A DNA stretch of 6,492 nt from Saprospiraceae bacterium (GTDB taxonomy: Bacteria; Bacteroidota; Bacteroidia; Chitinophagales; Saprospiraceae), in assembly GCA_020628755.1 (NCBI GenBank), contig JAHDEQ010000064.1, positions 1,580 through 8,071 on the forward strand, in the 5' to 3' direction. This document shows positions 1 to 5,111 of the stretch, piece by piece. Both the position numbers and the translations under genes were made by a program. Each line of letters begins with the position of its first letter. Positions within the stretch are counted from its first letter, which is position 1. The notes below the pieces were generated by a model. It ran no database searches and had not been told where the DNA came from. It was given only the letters and a program-made list of their open reading frames with translations.

Positions 1-188
1 TCAATCATTCCGCCCCAATCTTTGACTTCGTCGTAACTCGTCAAAGACATTGGTCCAACTTCGCCCGAGCGATGACAGGGAGAGCATTTTTGATAAATAA
101 TTTCAGCAATATCTGCTGAGTAGGTCTTTTGTGAAAACCCTGAAAAATAAATACAGAAAGTAAAAAAAGTTAGTAAAAAATATTTCAT
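1..188 (-). CDS. Secreted c-type cytochrome domain protein, N-terminal part only (runs off the left edge)
   Basis: Reading leftwards from the ATG at 186-188 gives 62 codons with no stop before the window edge. Residues 1-19 are a hydrophobic, Phe-rich signal peptide (MKYFLLTFF start, probable end near GFSQ), so the product should be exported. Residues 35-39 read CSPCH, a CxxCH haem c attachment site, followed by RSGEVGPMSLTSYDEV. In families I know, this context (CxxCH-R-x-GE-x-x-PMSL-x-x-Y-[ED]) marks the cytochrome c domain at the start of copper type II ascorbate-dependent monooxygenase-like (PHM-like) proteins of Bacteroidota and Planctomycetota. The copper domain itself would lie outside the window, so that part is inference. 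The gene starts 7 bases after the stop of the redoxin gene and is surely cotranscribed with it. No Shine-Dalgarno sequence is visible. Export and haem binding are likely; the enzyme activity is unknown. Confidence 0.8.
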   Translation of the reverse strand, partial: MKYFLLTFFTFCIYFSGFSQKTYSADIAEIIYQKCSPCHRSGEVGPMSLTSYDEVKDWGGMI

Positions 189-195
189 ATTTCTA

Positions 196-705
196 TCATT
201 TTGAATTGATCACACAACCAATAGCTTGTGTTTCTTTTGTGGTAATTTCTTCTTTTTTCAAAATAGTTTCTAGGGTGTTTCTCAAATCTCTGGAAGTGAT
301 GACTCTGCGACGAGAACCAACTTTGTCGTAAGAATTGTCAATGCGGCCTCGGTACAAAACTTGTTTATTTTTTTCGTCATAAACTACAACTTCAGGTGCA
401 ACTGATGCTCCATAAAACTGTGTCTTGGTCTTTTGATAGTCGGTAAGATAGGGAATTTCAATTTTGTAATCTACTAAGAATTTTTCAATTTTTTCAGGAG
501 TAGAAGATGTATTTGGGAAATAGCAGGTAAATGAAAATGGAGCTTGATTATAATTCTCAAAAACATGGTTTATCTCACCTGATATATTCTGACTAATTCG
601 ACATTCATCCAATAAAAATAAATTGACTGAAATACTATCTGAATAGTCTTGTGCTTTTGCAGCATAAGTCATCAAAAAAAGGAAAATAACAGTAAAGATT
701 CTCAT
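196..705 (-). CDS. Secreted redoxin-like (thioredoxin-fold) protein
   Basis: This 169-residue protein has an N-terminal signal peptide (MRIFTVIFLFLMTYAAKA, cleavage probably before QDY). The rest looks like a thioredoxin fold. Strand one leads into LLDECRISQ at residues 31-38, where a redoxin CxxC would be expected, but only Cys35 is present. The cis-proline region is VAPEVVVYD at 102-110, followed by LYRGRIDNSY at 117-126 and a C-terminal ETQAIGC ending at Cys164. The RGRID and ET-x-A-[IV]-GC blocks are typical of redoxin domains that precede a cytochrome c domain, sometimes fused to it, in Planctomycetota and Acidobacteriota proteins; here the two parts are adjacent genes in the same order. 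A classical two-cysteine thioredoxin reaction is not possible from Cys35 alone. Cys61 and Cys164 could be partners, or the domain may be structural or a one-cysteine reductase. The start is ATG at 703-705, which places the signal peptide correctly. Confidence 0.78.
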   Translation of the reverse strand: MRIFTVIFLFLMTYAAKAQDYSDSISVNLFLLDECRISQNISGEINHVFENYNQAPFSFTCYFPNTSSTPEKIEKFLVDYKIEIPYLTDYQKTKTQFYGASVAPEVVVYDEKNKQVLYRGRIDNSYDKVGSRRRVITSRDLRNTLETILKKEEITTKETQAIGCVINSK

Positions 706-782
706 ACAAAACAGGTTTCAAATTCAATTTATGGAAATTTATAACGATATGGAATTAACTTAAGATAAATAACTATCTCTCC

Positions 783-800
783 CTTTAATAAAGGTACAAA
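783..800 (-). promoter_or_regulatory. Promoter-like motif, copy 1 (upstream of the redoxin operon)
   Basis: On the minus strand this reads TTTGTACCTTTATTAAAG. It contains TACCTTTA, which matches seven of eight positions of the Bacteroidota -7 element TAnnTTTG. A second copy with 16 of 18 bases identical lies just upstream of the deacetylase at 1785-1802. No clear TTG sits 17-23 bases further upstream. The leading TTTG could instead be a -33 element, but then no good -7 follows. It lies 78 bases before the redoxin start, so it could drive the redoxin-cytochrome pair. Confidence 0.35.
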
Positions 801-840
801 GAAGTATAAAATGGTTGCCTGAAAACTAAAAAAAACGTTC

Positions 841-961
841 GTCGCAGTTTCCAAACTGCGATGCCATACGCTTTGTTTTTTTTGAGTGTATTATATCGCA
901 GATGCAATCTGCGACAAGCATTAGAACAAAAGTCTTTTATAACTGCGATATGATTACGCTT
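841..961. repeat. REP/BIME-like element: two palindromes built on TCGCAG
   Basis: The hexamer TCGCAG or its complement CTGCGA occurs five times in about 107 bases (842, 856, 896, 909 and 943). The first two form a hairpin with 9-bp perfect arms and a CC loop (842-861). The next two form a hairpin with 8-bp perfect arms and a GCA loop (896-914). The fifth is a half site. The half site also belongs to an imperfect direct repeat: AACTGCGAT, then 4 or 5 bases, then TACGCTT, at 854-873 and 941-961. Paired short GC-rich palindromes in AT-rich intergenic DNA are the hallmark of REP/BIME elements mobilised by REP-associated tyrosine (IS200-like) transposases. No such transposase is in the window, so the assignment is inference. 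The element lies upstream of the redoxin operon and downstream of the deacetylase terminator. Confidence 0.65.
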
Positions 962-1030
962 ATTTGTAGCCAAACAATCCCTGAGATTATTTTATAAATA
1001 GACACAAAAAATACGCTCTTGCTTTCCTCC

Positions 1031-1062
1031 AAAACAAAAAAGCCGAGCAATTACTCGGCTTT
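1031..1062 (-). terminator. Intrinsic terminator of the deacetylase gene
   Basis: A 9-bp perfect stem (AAAGCCGAG at 1039-1047 with CTCGGCTTT at 1054-1062) encloses a 6-base loop. Read on the minus strand it is followed by TTTTTTGTTTT, a good uridine tract. It lies 54 bases after the deacetylase stop codon and before the next minus-strand operon, so it separates the two units. Confidence 0.85.
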
Positions 1063-1115
1063 AATCCATTCGCAAAACACTGATAAGCGATTTGCAACTA
1101 AACATTACAGTATTT

Positions 1116-1766
1116 TTAAGCGGTTTTACGCTTGTTATCTTTTATAGTCATTTCATTTTTCAGCGCTTCAAAGCGATAGCCTTTTGAAGCTAGCTCTTCT
1201 AAAACTTTCGGCAATACATACTCCAAATTCTCTTGTGCTTTTAAGCTATCATGAAAAACGACAATCGAACCATTCTCAACATTATTCAAAACATTATCTA
1301 AGCATTTTTCTTTGGAGATAGTCGGGTCAAAATCGCCACTCAATACATCCCACATCACTATGCGATAATGACGTTGTAAAAACTGAGCTTGCTTCGTTTT
1401 CAAACGCCCATACGGCGGACGAAACAACACCGAATCAACAACTCTTGCACAATGCCTGACATTATGAAAATACTCAATATTATCAGTCACCCAACCATTT
1501 GCATGGTTGTGGGTATGATTACCAACCGTATGGCCAGCATCCAAAACTTGTTTAAAAATCTCAGGATGTTTTTGGACATTGCCACCCACGCAAAAGAAAG
1601 TTGCCTTAGCATTAAACATTGCCAATTGTTCCAAAACCCAAGGCGTTACTTGAGGGATAGGCCCATCATCAAAAGTGAGGTAAACTACTTTTTTAGAAGA
1701 AGGGATTTTCCACGTAAAATTGGGAAACAGACTTTGAATAACCTTTGGTGTCTTTACAAAATACAT
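1116..1766 (-). CDS. Polysaccharide deacetylase (NodB domain, carbohydrate esterase family 4)
   Basis: A 216-residue protein that is almost entirely one NodB domain; such enzymes remove N- or O-acetyl groups from chitin-like polymers, peptidoglycan or xylan using a divalent metal. All five family motifs are visible: motif 1 TFDDGP at 31-36 (Asp33 base, Asp34 metal ligand); motif 2 HTHNH at 84-88 (His84 and His88 metal ligands); motif 3 RPPYGR at 116-121; motif 4 DVLSGDFD from Asp140; motif 5 VVFHDS with His172. The active site therefore looks intact. There is no signal peptide or membrane helix, as in other short Bacteroidota members of this type, so the cellular site and the natural substrate are unclear. 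I chose ATG at 1764-1766; an in-frame TTG one codon upstream gives a longer but less likely start. The gene is monocistronic: it has its own terminator (1031-1062) and a promoter-like motif 18 bases upstream. Confidence 0.93.
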   Translation of the reverse strand: MYFVKTPKVIQSLFPNFTWKIPSSKKVVYLTFDDGPIPQVTPWVLEQLAMFNAKATFFCVGGNVQKHPEIFKQVLDAGHTVGNHTHNHANGWVTDNIEYFHNVRHCARVVDSVLFRPPYGRLKTKQAQFLQRHYRIVMWDVLSGDFDPTISKEKCLDNVLNNVENGSIVVFHDSLKAQENLEYVLPKVLEELASKGYRFEALKNEMTIKDNKRKTA

Positions 1767-1784
1767 CAATTATCGCTTTTACTA

Positions 1785-1802
1785 CTTTATAAAAGGTACA
1801 AA
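1785..1802 (-). promoter_or_regulatory. Promoter-like motif, copy 2 (upstream of the deacetylase)
   Basis: The minus strand reads TTTGTACCTTTTATAAAG, including TACCTTTT, a seven-of-eight match to the TAnnTTTG -7 element. It would place transcription start roughly 10 bases before the deacetylase ATG. It matches copy 1 at 783-800 in 16 of 18 bases. No convincing -33 element is seen, so a shared operator is an alternative reading. Confidence 0.4.
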
Positions 1803-1878
1803 CTAAAGGTTTCCGAGTGTTTTAGATTAAGGAATTTCGATTTATTTGATGGGAAAAAAGACTTACTTAAATTTAAGT

Positions 1879-1907
1879 TTTGTTCCTAAAGTTTTTCCTT
1901 ATTTTTG
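1879..1907 (+). promoter_or_regulatory. Probable gltX promoter (Bacteroidota-type)
   Basis: TTTG at 1879-1882, a 17-base spacer, and TATTTTTG at 1900-1907 match the Bacteroidota consensus TTG-N17-23-TAnnTTTG at every fixed position. A second -7-like TACTTTTG follows at 1913-1920 but has no TTG at a proper distance. Transcription would begin near 1912-1915, giving gltX a leader of about 200 bases that includes the inverted repeat at 2021-2110. Confidence 0.6.
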
Positions 1908-2020
1908 CGCCCTACTTTTGGACATTTTTCTAAAAAATGAACTTTAAGTAATTTAAATACGTAAGTGTTTATAATTCAAACGGTTTGCACCCCAAAAGTG
2001 CTGCCTATATTCAAAATATT

Positions 2021-2110
2021 TGTGTTTATGTGTCTATATGTTTGTGTGCCTATGAATCATAACTTATAGTATTACTCACAAACACCTAAACACACAAACA
2101 CGCAAACACA
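2021..2110. repeat. Long imperfect inverted repeat directly upstream of gltX
   Basis: The two 34-base arms (2021-2054 and 2077-2110) are separated by 22 bases. They align without gaps at 24 of 34 positions. Both are TGTGTTT/AAACACA-rich, so part of the match reflects low complexity. Nine of the ten mismatches are transitions. Read as minus-strand RNA, seven of them become G-U wobbles (31 of 34 paired); read as plus-strand RNA only two do. The right arm ends 5 bases before the gltX ATG, so folding in the gltX messenger could hide its start region. Confidence 0.55.
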
Positions 2111-2115
2111 AAATA

Positions 2116-3846
2116 ATGCGTTTAAGATTTGCTCCTAGTCCTACAGGTCCACTCCATATTGGAGGTGTTCGTACTGCTTTGTACAATTATTTACTAGCCA
2201 AAAAACATGGCGGAACTTTTATTCTTCGTATCGAAGATACCGACCAAACCCGTTATGTTCCTGGTGCAGAAGACTATATTATAGAGTCTTTGCGCTGGTG
2301 CGGCATCATGCCGACCGAAGGCTCAGGGATTGGTGGCGAACATGGCCCTTACCGACAATCAGAACGCAAAGACCGTTACGAGCAATATGCTTTGCAGTTG
2401 GTAGAGTCGGGTCACGCTTATTTTGCTTTTGATACGGAAGATGAATTAAAAGCTTTGCAAGAGCGAGCGATGGCGAGCAACGAAACCCGTCTTATCCGTA
2501 CAGAAGGAAAAAATAGTTTTACGCTTTCGGCAGAAGAAGTGGAAGCTCACAAAGCGTCTGGCGAAAATGTGGTTATTCGTTTTCTTGCTCCAAGCGATGA
2601 GACTATTATTATCAATGACTTGATTAAGGGAGAAGTTCGTTTTGATTCGAATACTTTGGATGATAAGGTTTTGCTCAAAACGGATGGAATGCCGACTTAT
2701 CACATGGCAAATATTGTGGACGACCATCAAATGGAAATCACGCACGTCATTCGTGGTGAAGAATGGCTTCCAAGTACAGCGCTACACTCCCTACTCTATC
2801 GCTATTTGGGATGGGAGCAACCGCAATTTGCTCACCTACCTTTGATTTTGAAACCCGCCCCAAATGCGTTTTTGAATAAAAAGAACATTGAGCATTTTGC
2901 GGATAAGTTTACACATGAGTTTTTGAAGAAAACAGATTTAGATACGGATGAAGGAAAAGTTCGCCATCAGATGACCAACTTGCTGCGTGATTATAAAAAC
3001 CTTTCAGCAGTTCTAAAAATTCGAGATAAGGACAGCAATTTGCAAAAAGAAGTGAAAGGCTTTTTAAAAGATTCCTTGTTTGGCAAACTCAGTAAGCGTG
3101 ATGGCGCACGCTTGGGCTTCCCTGTCTTTCCGATGGAATGGGAAGGCAATAGTCCTGAAGAGTCCTTTGCTGGATTTAAAGAAACAGGTTTTGAGTCTTG
3201 GGCGATGCTCAACTTCTTAGCATTTTTGGGTTGGAATCCTGGTACGGAACAAGAAATGTTTTCGGTTGATGAATTGGTTGATGCCTTTTCGGTAGAACGG
3301 ATTGGAAAGTCAGGTGCTCGTTTTGACTTTGAAAAAGCAAAATGGTTTAACCAGCAATATCTTAAAAGCATGGACGATGCTGCCATCGCCGCGCGATTGC
3401 AGCCGACACTTGAAGCACAAGGTATCACTGCTGACTTAGACTTTCTGAGTCATTTTGCCAATCTGCTCAAAGAAAGAGTGCATTATTTCAATGATTTCTT
3501 AGAAAAGGGTTATTACTTTTTTGAATCCGTAAAAAATTACGATGAAAGGACGATTCAAAAACGTTGGAAGACCGAAAATAAAGGACATTTTGATGATTTA
3601 TACCAATTGCTTGAAAATTTAAATCCTTTTGAAGCCAGTGAATTAGAAACGGCAATCAAAGGTTTTATTGAAGAAAAAGGCTTGTCTTTTAGCGAAGTTT
3701 TCCCGATTCTTCGGATTGCTTGTTCGGGTACAACACAAGGGCCTGATTTGTTCAGAATGATGGCTTTATTGGGTAAAACGGAGGTTTTAAGCCGTCTTTC
3801 TACGGCTTTTGTGGCGTTTGATGAAGTGGTTGCGAAGGCAGTTTAA
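2116..3846 (+). CDS. gltX: Glutamyl-tRNA synthetase (class I, catalytic) with an internal insert
   Basis: This 576-residue enzyme charges tRNA-Glu with glutamate in the cytosol. The Rossmann core starts with RFAPSPTGPLHIGG (residues 4-17, HIGH-type motif), then LRIEDTDQTR at 37-46 and GMPTYHMANIVDDH at 191-204. The ATP-binding loop is KLSKRDG at 324-330. SGARFDFEKAKWFN at 399-412 opens the C-terminal anticodon-binding part, which runs intact to the stop. Bacterial GltX is usually about 470-510 residues. The excess here is explained by residues 248-322, a charged Lys-rich stretch between HLPLILKP and GKLSKRDG, where most family members have only three or four residues. The reading frame and flanking motifs are intact, so the enzyme should be active. 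The start ATG fits the conserved MRLRFAPSPTG beginning; the leader is A-rich without a Shine-Dalgarno sequence. The gene appears monocistronic. Confidence 0.97.
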   Translation: MRLRFAPSPTGPLHIGGVRTALYNYLLAKKHGGTFILRIEDTDQTRYVPGAEDYIIESLRWCGIMPTEGSGIGGEHGPYRQSERKDRYEQYALQLVESGHAYFAFDTEDELKALQERAMASNETRLIRTEGKNSFTLSAEEVEAHKASGENVVIRFLAPSDETIIINDLIKGEVRFDSNTLDDKVLLKTDGMPTYHMANIVDDHQMEITHVIRGEEWLPSTALHSLLYRYLGWEQPQFAHLPLILKPAPNAFLNKKNIEHFADKFTHEFLKKTDLDTDEGKVRHQMTNLLRDYKNLSAVLKIRDKDSNLQKEVKGFLKDSLFGKLSKRDGARLGFPVFPMEWEGNSPEESFAGFKETGFESWAMLNFLAFLGWNPGTEQEMFSVDELVDAFSVERIGKSGARFDFEKAKWFNQQYLKSMDDAAIAARLQPTLEAQGITADLDFLSHFANLLKERVHYFNDFLEKGYYFFESVKNYDERTIQKRWKTENKGHFDDLYQLLENLNPFEASELETAIKGFIEEKGLSFSEVFPILRIACSGTTQGPDLFRMMALLGKTEVLSRLSTAFVAFDEVVAKAV

Positions 3847-3870
3847 TCCTTATTTTCAGTCAAGTCATCC

Positions 3871-3910
3871 AAAAAAATCCCATTTCCGTCAATTGAAATG
3901 GGATTTTTTT
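3871..3910 (+). terminator. Intrinsic terminator of gltX
   Basis: A perfect 16-bp stem (3871-3886 with 3895-3910) encloses an 8-base loop. The core ATCCCATTTC/GAAATGGGAT is followed by seven T on the plus strand; the matching seven A on the left make it symmetrical, so it could also work leftwards. It lies 24 bases after the gltX stop. Confidence 0.9.
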
Positions 3911-3961
3911 AAACTTTTTCATATTTATATTCTTTATATAAATGCTTTGCAAGTTCTTAAT

Positions 3962-3989
3962 AATCAAAGAAATGGCACTTTCTTTGATT
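3962..3989. repeat. Hairpin with perfect 11-bp arms
   Basis: AATCAAAGAAA at 3962-3972 pairs perfectly with TTTCTTTGATT at 3979-3989 around a 6-base TGGCAC loop. It lies 51 bases beyond the gltX terminator and lacks a real T tract, so it is unlikely to be a second terminator. Its CAAAGAAA/TTTCTTTG core recurs in the palindrome at 4199-4217. Confidence 0.6.
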
Positions 3990-4198
3990 TGGTTTAACTA
4001 CTTTGCAACTGATTTTATATTTTAAAACCCGTTAAAAAAACCAAAAATAATTTTTCATAACAATATAATTAATTACTTTTATGTTGTAATTCACAAAAGT
4101 ACTTTATCCAAAAACCATAGACTTATTTGTTGAGTCGTTAATTGGTTTTTTGTTTTTTAGCAGTAATTATTTAACAAACACGCAATAGTAAGTGATCA

Positions 4199-4217
4199 GC
4201 AAAGAAAATTTCTTTGC
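4199..4217. promoter_or_regulatory. Perfect palindrome close to the hydrolase start (possible operator or leader hairpin)
   Basis: GCAAAGAAA, one central A, then TTTCTTTGC form a perfect 9-bp inverted repeat ending 27 bases before the ATG at 4245. Position and symmetry suit a dimeric regulator site; a one-base loop would make a poor RNA hairpin unless the inner pairs open. The role is inferred only from position. Confidence 0.4.
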
Positions 4218-4244
4218 AGCTTAGGTGAGCAAGTTTTAAGAAAA

Positions 4245-5021
4245 ATGGCAGCAAAAAAGATAAAACGTCCCTCCTTGTTTTTGTTAGCAACTGAAGCAGG
4301 TCGGGCTACAGCAGAGTATGGTTTGTATCGTTTGGCCAAGTATATCCGCAAACACAATAAACAAGGAAACGGTGAACCTGTATTGGTAATTCCTGGTTTT
4401 ATGACCAGCGACACTTCTACCAAACCTTTAAGAGAATTTTTAGACGAGATTGGTTATAAGTCTTATGCTTGGGGACAAGGCCGCAATTATGGAAGTCCTG
4501 AGTTTGTATATCGAACCATTGACCAAGTAAAGGAGATTTATGCCAAAACTCAATGCAAAGTAAGTATTATTGGTTGGAGTTTGGGTGGTGTGTATGCACG
4601 TGAAGTAGCTCGTGAAATTCCTGATATGGTAAGTCAAGTTATTACTTTGGGGTCTCCTTTTGCAGGAATTACCGAAGCCAATAATGTAAGTTGGATTTAC
4701 AATCTTATTTCTGGTAAAAAAGTAAAGGATATTGATTATCACCTTATCAAGAATATGCACATTCCGCCTCCTGTGCCTGTGACGGCAATTTATACACGAG
4801 AGGATGGTATCGTGCCTTGGGAATATTGCAAAGAGCAAAATGAGGAAAGACCTGACGTACAAAATGTCGAGGTCAAAGGAAGTCATTGTGGGCTTGGTTT
4901 CAATCTCGCTGCGCTCAATGTGATTGCCAATCGATTGGGGCATACGCAAGAAGATTGGAAACCTTTTGAGATAAGTCCAAGTTCTTGGTTTCAACAAAAA
5001 TTATATCCTAATTTGGGTTAG
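4245..5021 (+). CDS. Alpha/beta-hydrolase, lipase/esterase type
   Basis: A 258-residue protein with an intact alpha/beta-hydrolase catalytic set. VLVIPGF at 46-52 is the oxyanion strand and loop, GWSLGG at 110-115 the nucleophile elbow with Ser112, YTREDGIVPW at 183-192 carries the probable acid Asp187, and KGSHCGLGFN at 211-220 the probable base His214. Overall it resembles the EstA/LipA-like acetyltransferase and hydrolase group (COG1075) that acts on acyl esters; the actual substrate cannot be read. There is no signal peptide. Residues 11-36 form an amphipathic or mildly hydrophobic helix that might touch the membrane. The start is ATG at 4245-4247, with no good Shine-Dalgarno sequence (AGGTGA at 4223-4228 is too far). 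The gene stands alone between its own leader and terminator and converges with the HD-PycTM gene. Confidence 0.88.
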   Translation: MAAKKIKRPSLFLLATEAGRATAEYGLYRLAKYIRKHNKQGNGEPVLVIPGFMTSDTSTKPLREFLDEIGYKSYAWGQGRNYGSPEFVYRTIDQVKEIYAKTQCKVSIIGWSLGGVYAREVAREIPDMVSQVITLGSPFAGITEANNVSWIYNLISGKKVKDIDYHLIKNMHIPPPVPVTAIYTREDGIVPWEYCKEQNEERPDVQNVEVKGSHCGLGFNLAALNVIANRLGHTQEDWKPFEISPSSWFQQKLYPNLG

Positions 5022-5035
5022 GATTTTCATGATAT

Positions 5036-5081
5036 TCCAACAAAAAAGCCGCTTCAAATTTGAAGCGGCTTTTTTGTTGGA
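5036..5081. terminator. Bidirectional terminator between two convergent genes
   Basis: A 46-base perfect palindrome centred between 5058 and 5059 (AAATTT centre). The GC-rich part AGCCGCTTC/GAAGCGGCT is flanked by six A on the left and six T on the right, so it forms a proper hairpin and uridine tract in both directions. It begins 15 bases after the hydrolase stop and lies 31 bases beyond the stop of the minus-strand gene, serving both. Confidence 0.93.
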
Positions 5082-5111
5082 TTGCAAATATGCAGACTAA
5101 AACTTGCACCA

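Larger units (their letters stand above)
706..1115. other. Gene-poor intergenic region of about 410 bases
   Basis: Between the redoxin start and the deacetylase stop I see no convincing gene. The region contains the leader of the redoxin operon (706-782), a promoter-like motif (783-800), a REP-like repeat (841-961), an unremarkable AT-rich stretch (962-1030) and the deacetylase terminator (1031-1062). A 62-codon minus-strand frame at 785-973 crosses the repeat and is most likely an accident of it. Confidence 0.7.
3911..4244. other. Gene-free leader region upstream of the alpha/beta-hydrolase
   Basis: About 330 very AT-rich bases with no credible gene. They contain a hairpin at 3962-3989, a weak hairpin with an 8-bp outer stem (4110-4117 with 4143-4150) followed by T-rich sequence, and a palindrome at 4199-4217. 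The best promoter-like element is TACTTTTA at 4074-4081 (seven of eight to TAnnTTTG), without a true TTG at the right distance; transcription from there would give a leader of about 160 bases. Confidence 0.5.

Noticed and set aside
841..961. CRISPR array
   Set aside because: The repeated unit is a short palindrome in both orientations with irregular spacing, not a regular direct repeat with equal spacers.
785..973. A 62-codon minus-strand open frame (MATNKRNHIAV start) as a gene
   Set aside because: It runs straight through the REP-like palindromes, which supply its Arg/Cys-rich middle, it resembles no family I know, and it stops inside the promoter-like motif. It is probably a by-product of the repeat.
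1389..1889. A 166-codon plus-strand open frame opposite the deacetylase
   Set aside because: It overlaps the well-supported NodB gene for most of its length and its translation has no family-like features; it is a shadow of that gene.
2857..3081. Intein or mobile intron in gltX
   Set aside because: The segment is far below the size of a minimal intein, lacks the Cys/Ser start and His-Asn end, and has no intron structure; it is a plain in-frame protein insert.
2991..3428. A 145-codon minus-strand open frame inside gltX
   Set aside because: It lies opposite conserved GltX sequence, including the KLSKR loop, and shows no domain of its own.
3809..3997. A 62-codon plus-strand frame crossing the gltX end and its terminator
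   Set aside because: It reads through the terminator hairpin and the next hairpin, and has no start context or recognisable product.
4110..4158. Terminator or attenuator in the hydrolase leader
   Set aside because: The outer stem is only 8 bp, AT-rich, with a long loop; T-rich sequence follows but the hairpin is too weak to call.
4440..4997. A 185-codon minus-strand open frame opposite the alpha/beta-hydrolase
   Set aside because: The plus-strand gene has a complete catalytic set, while this one has Arg/His/Asn-rich shadow composition and no motif.
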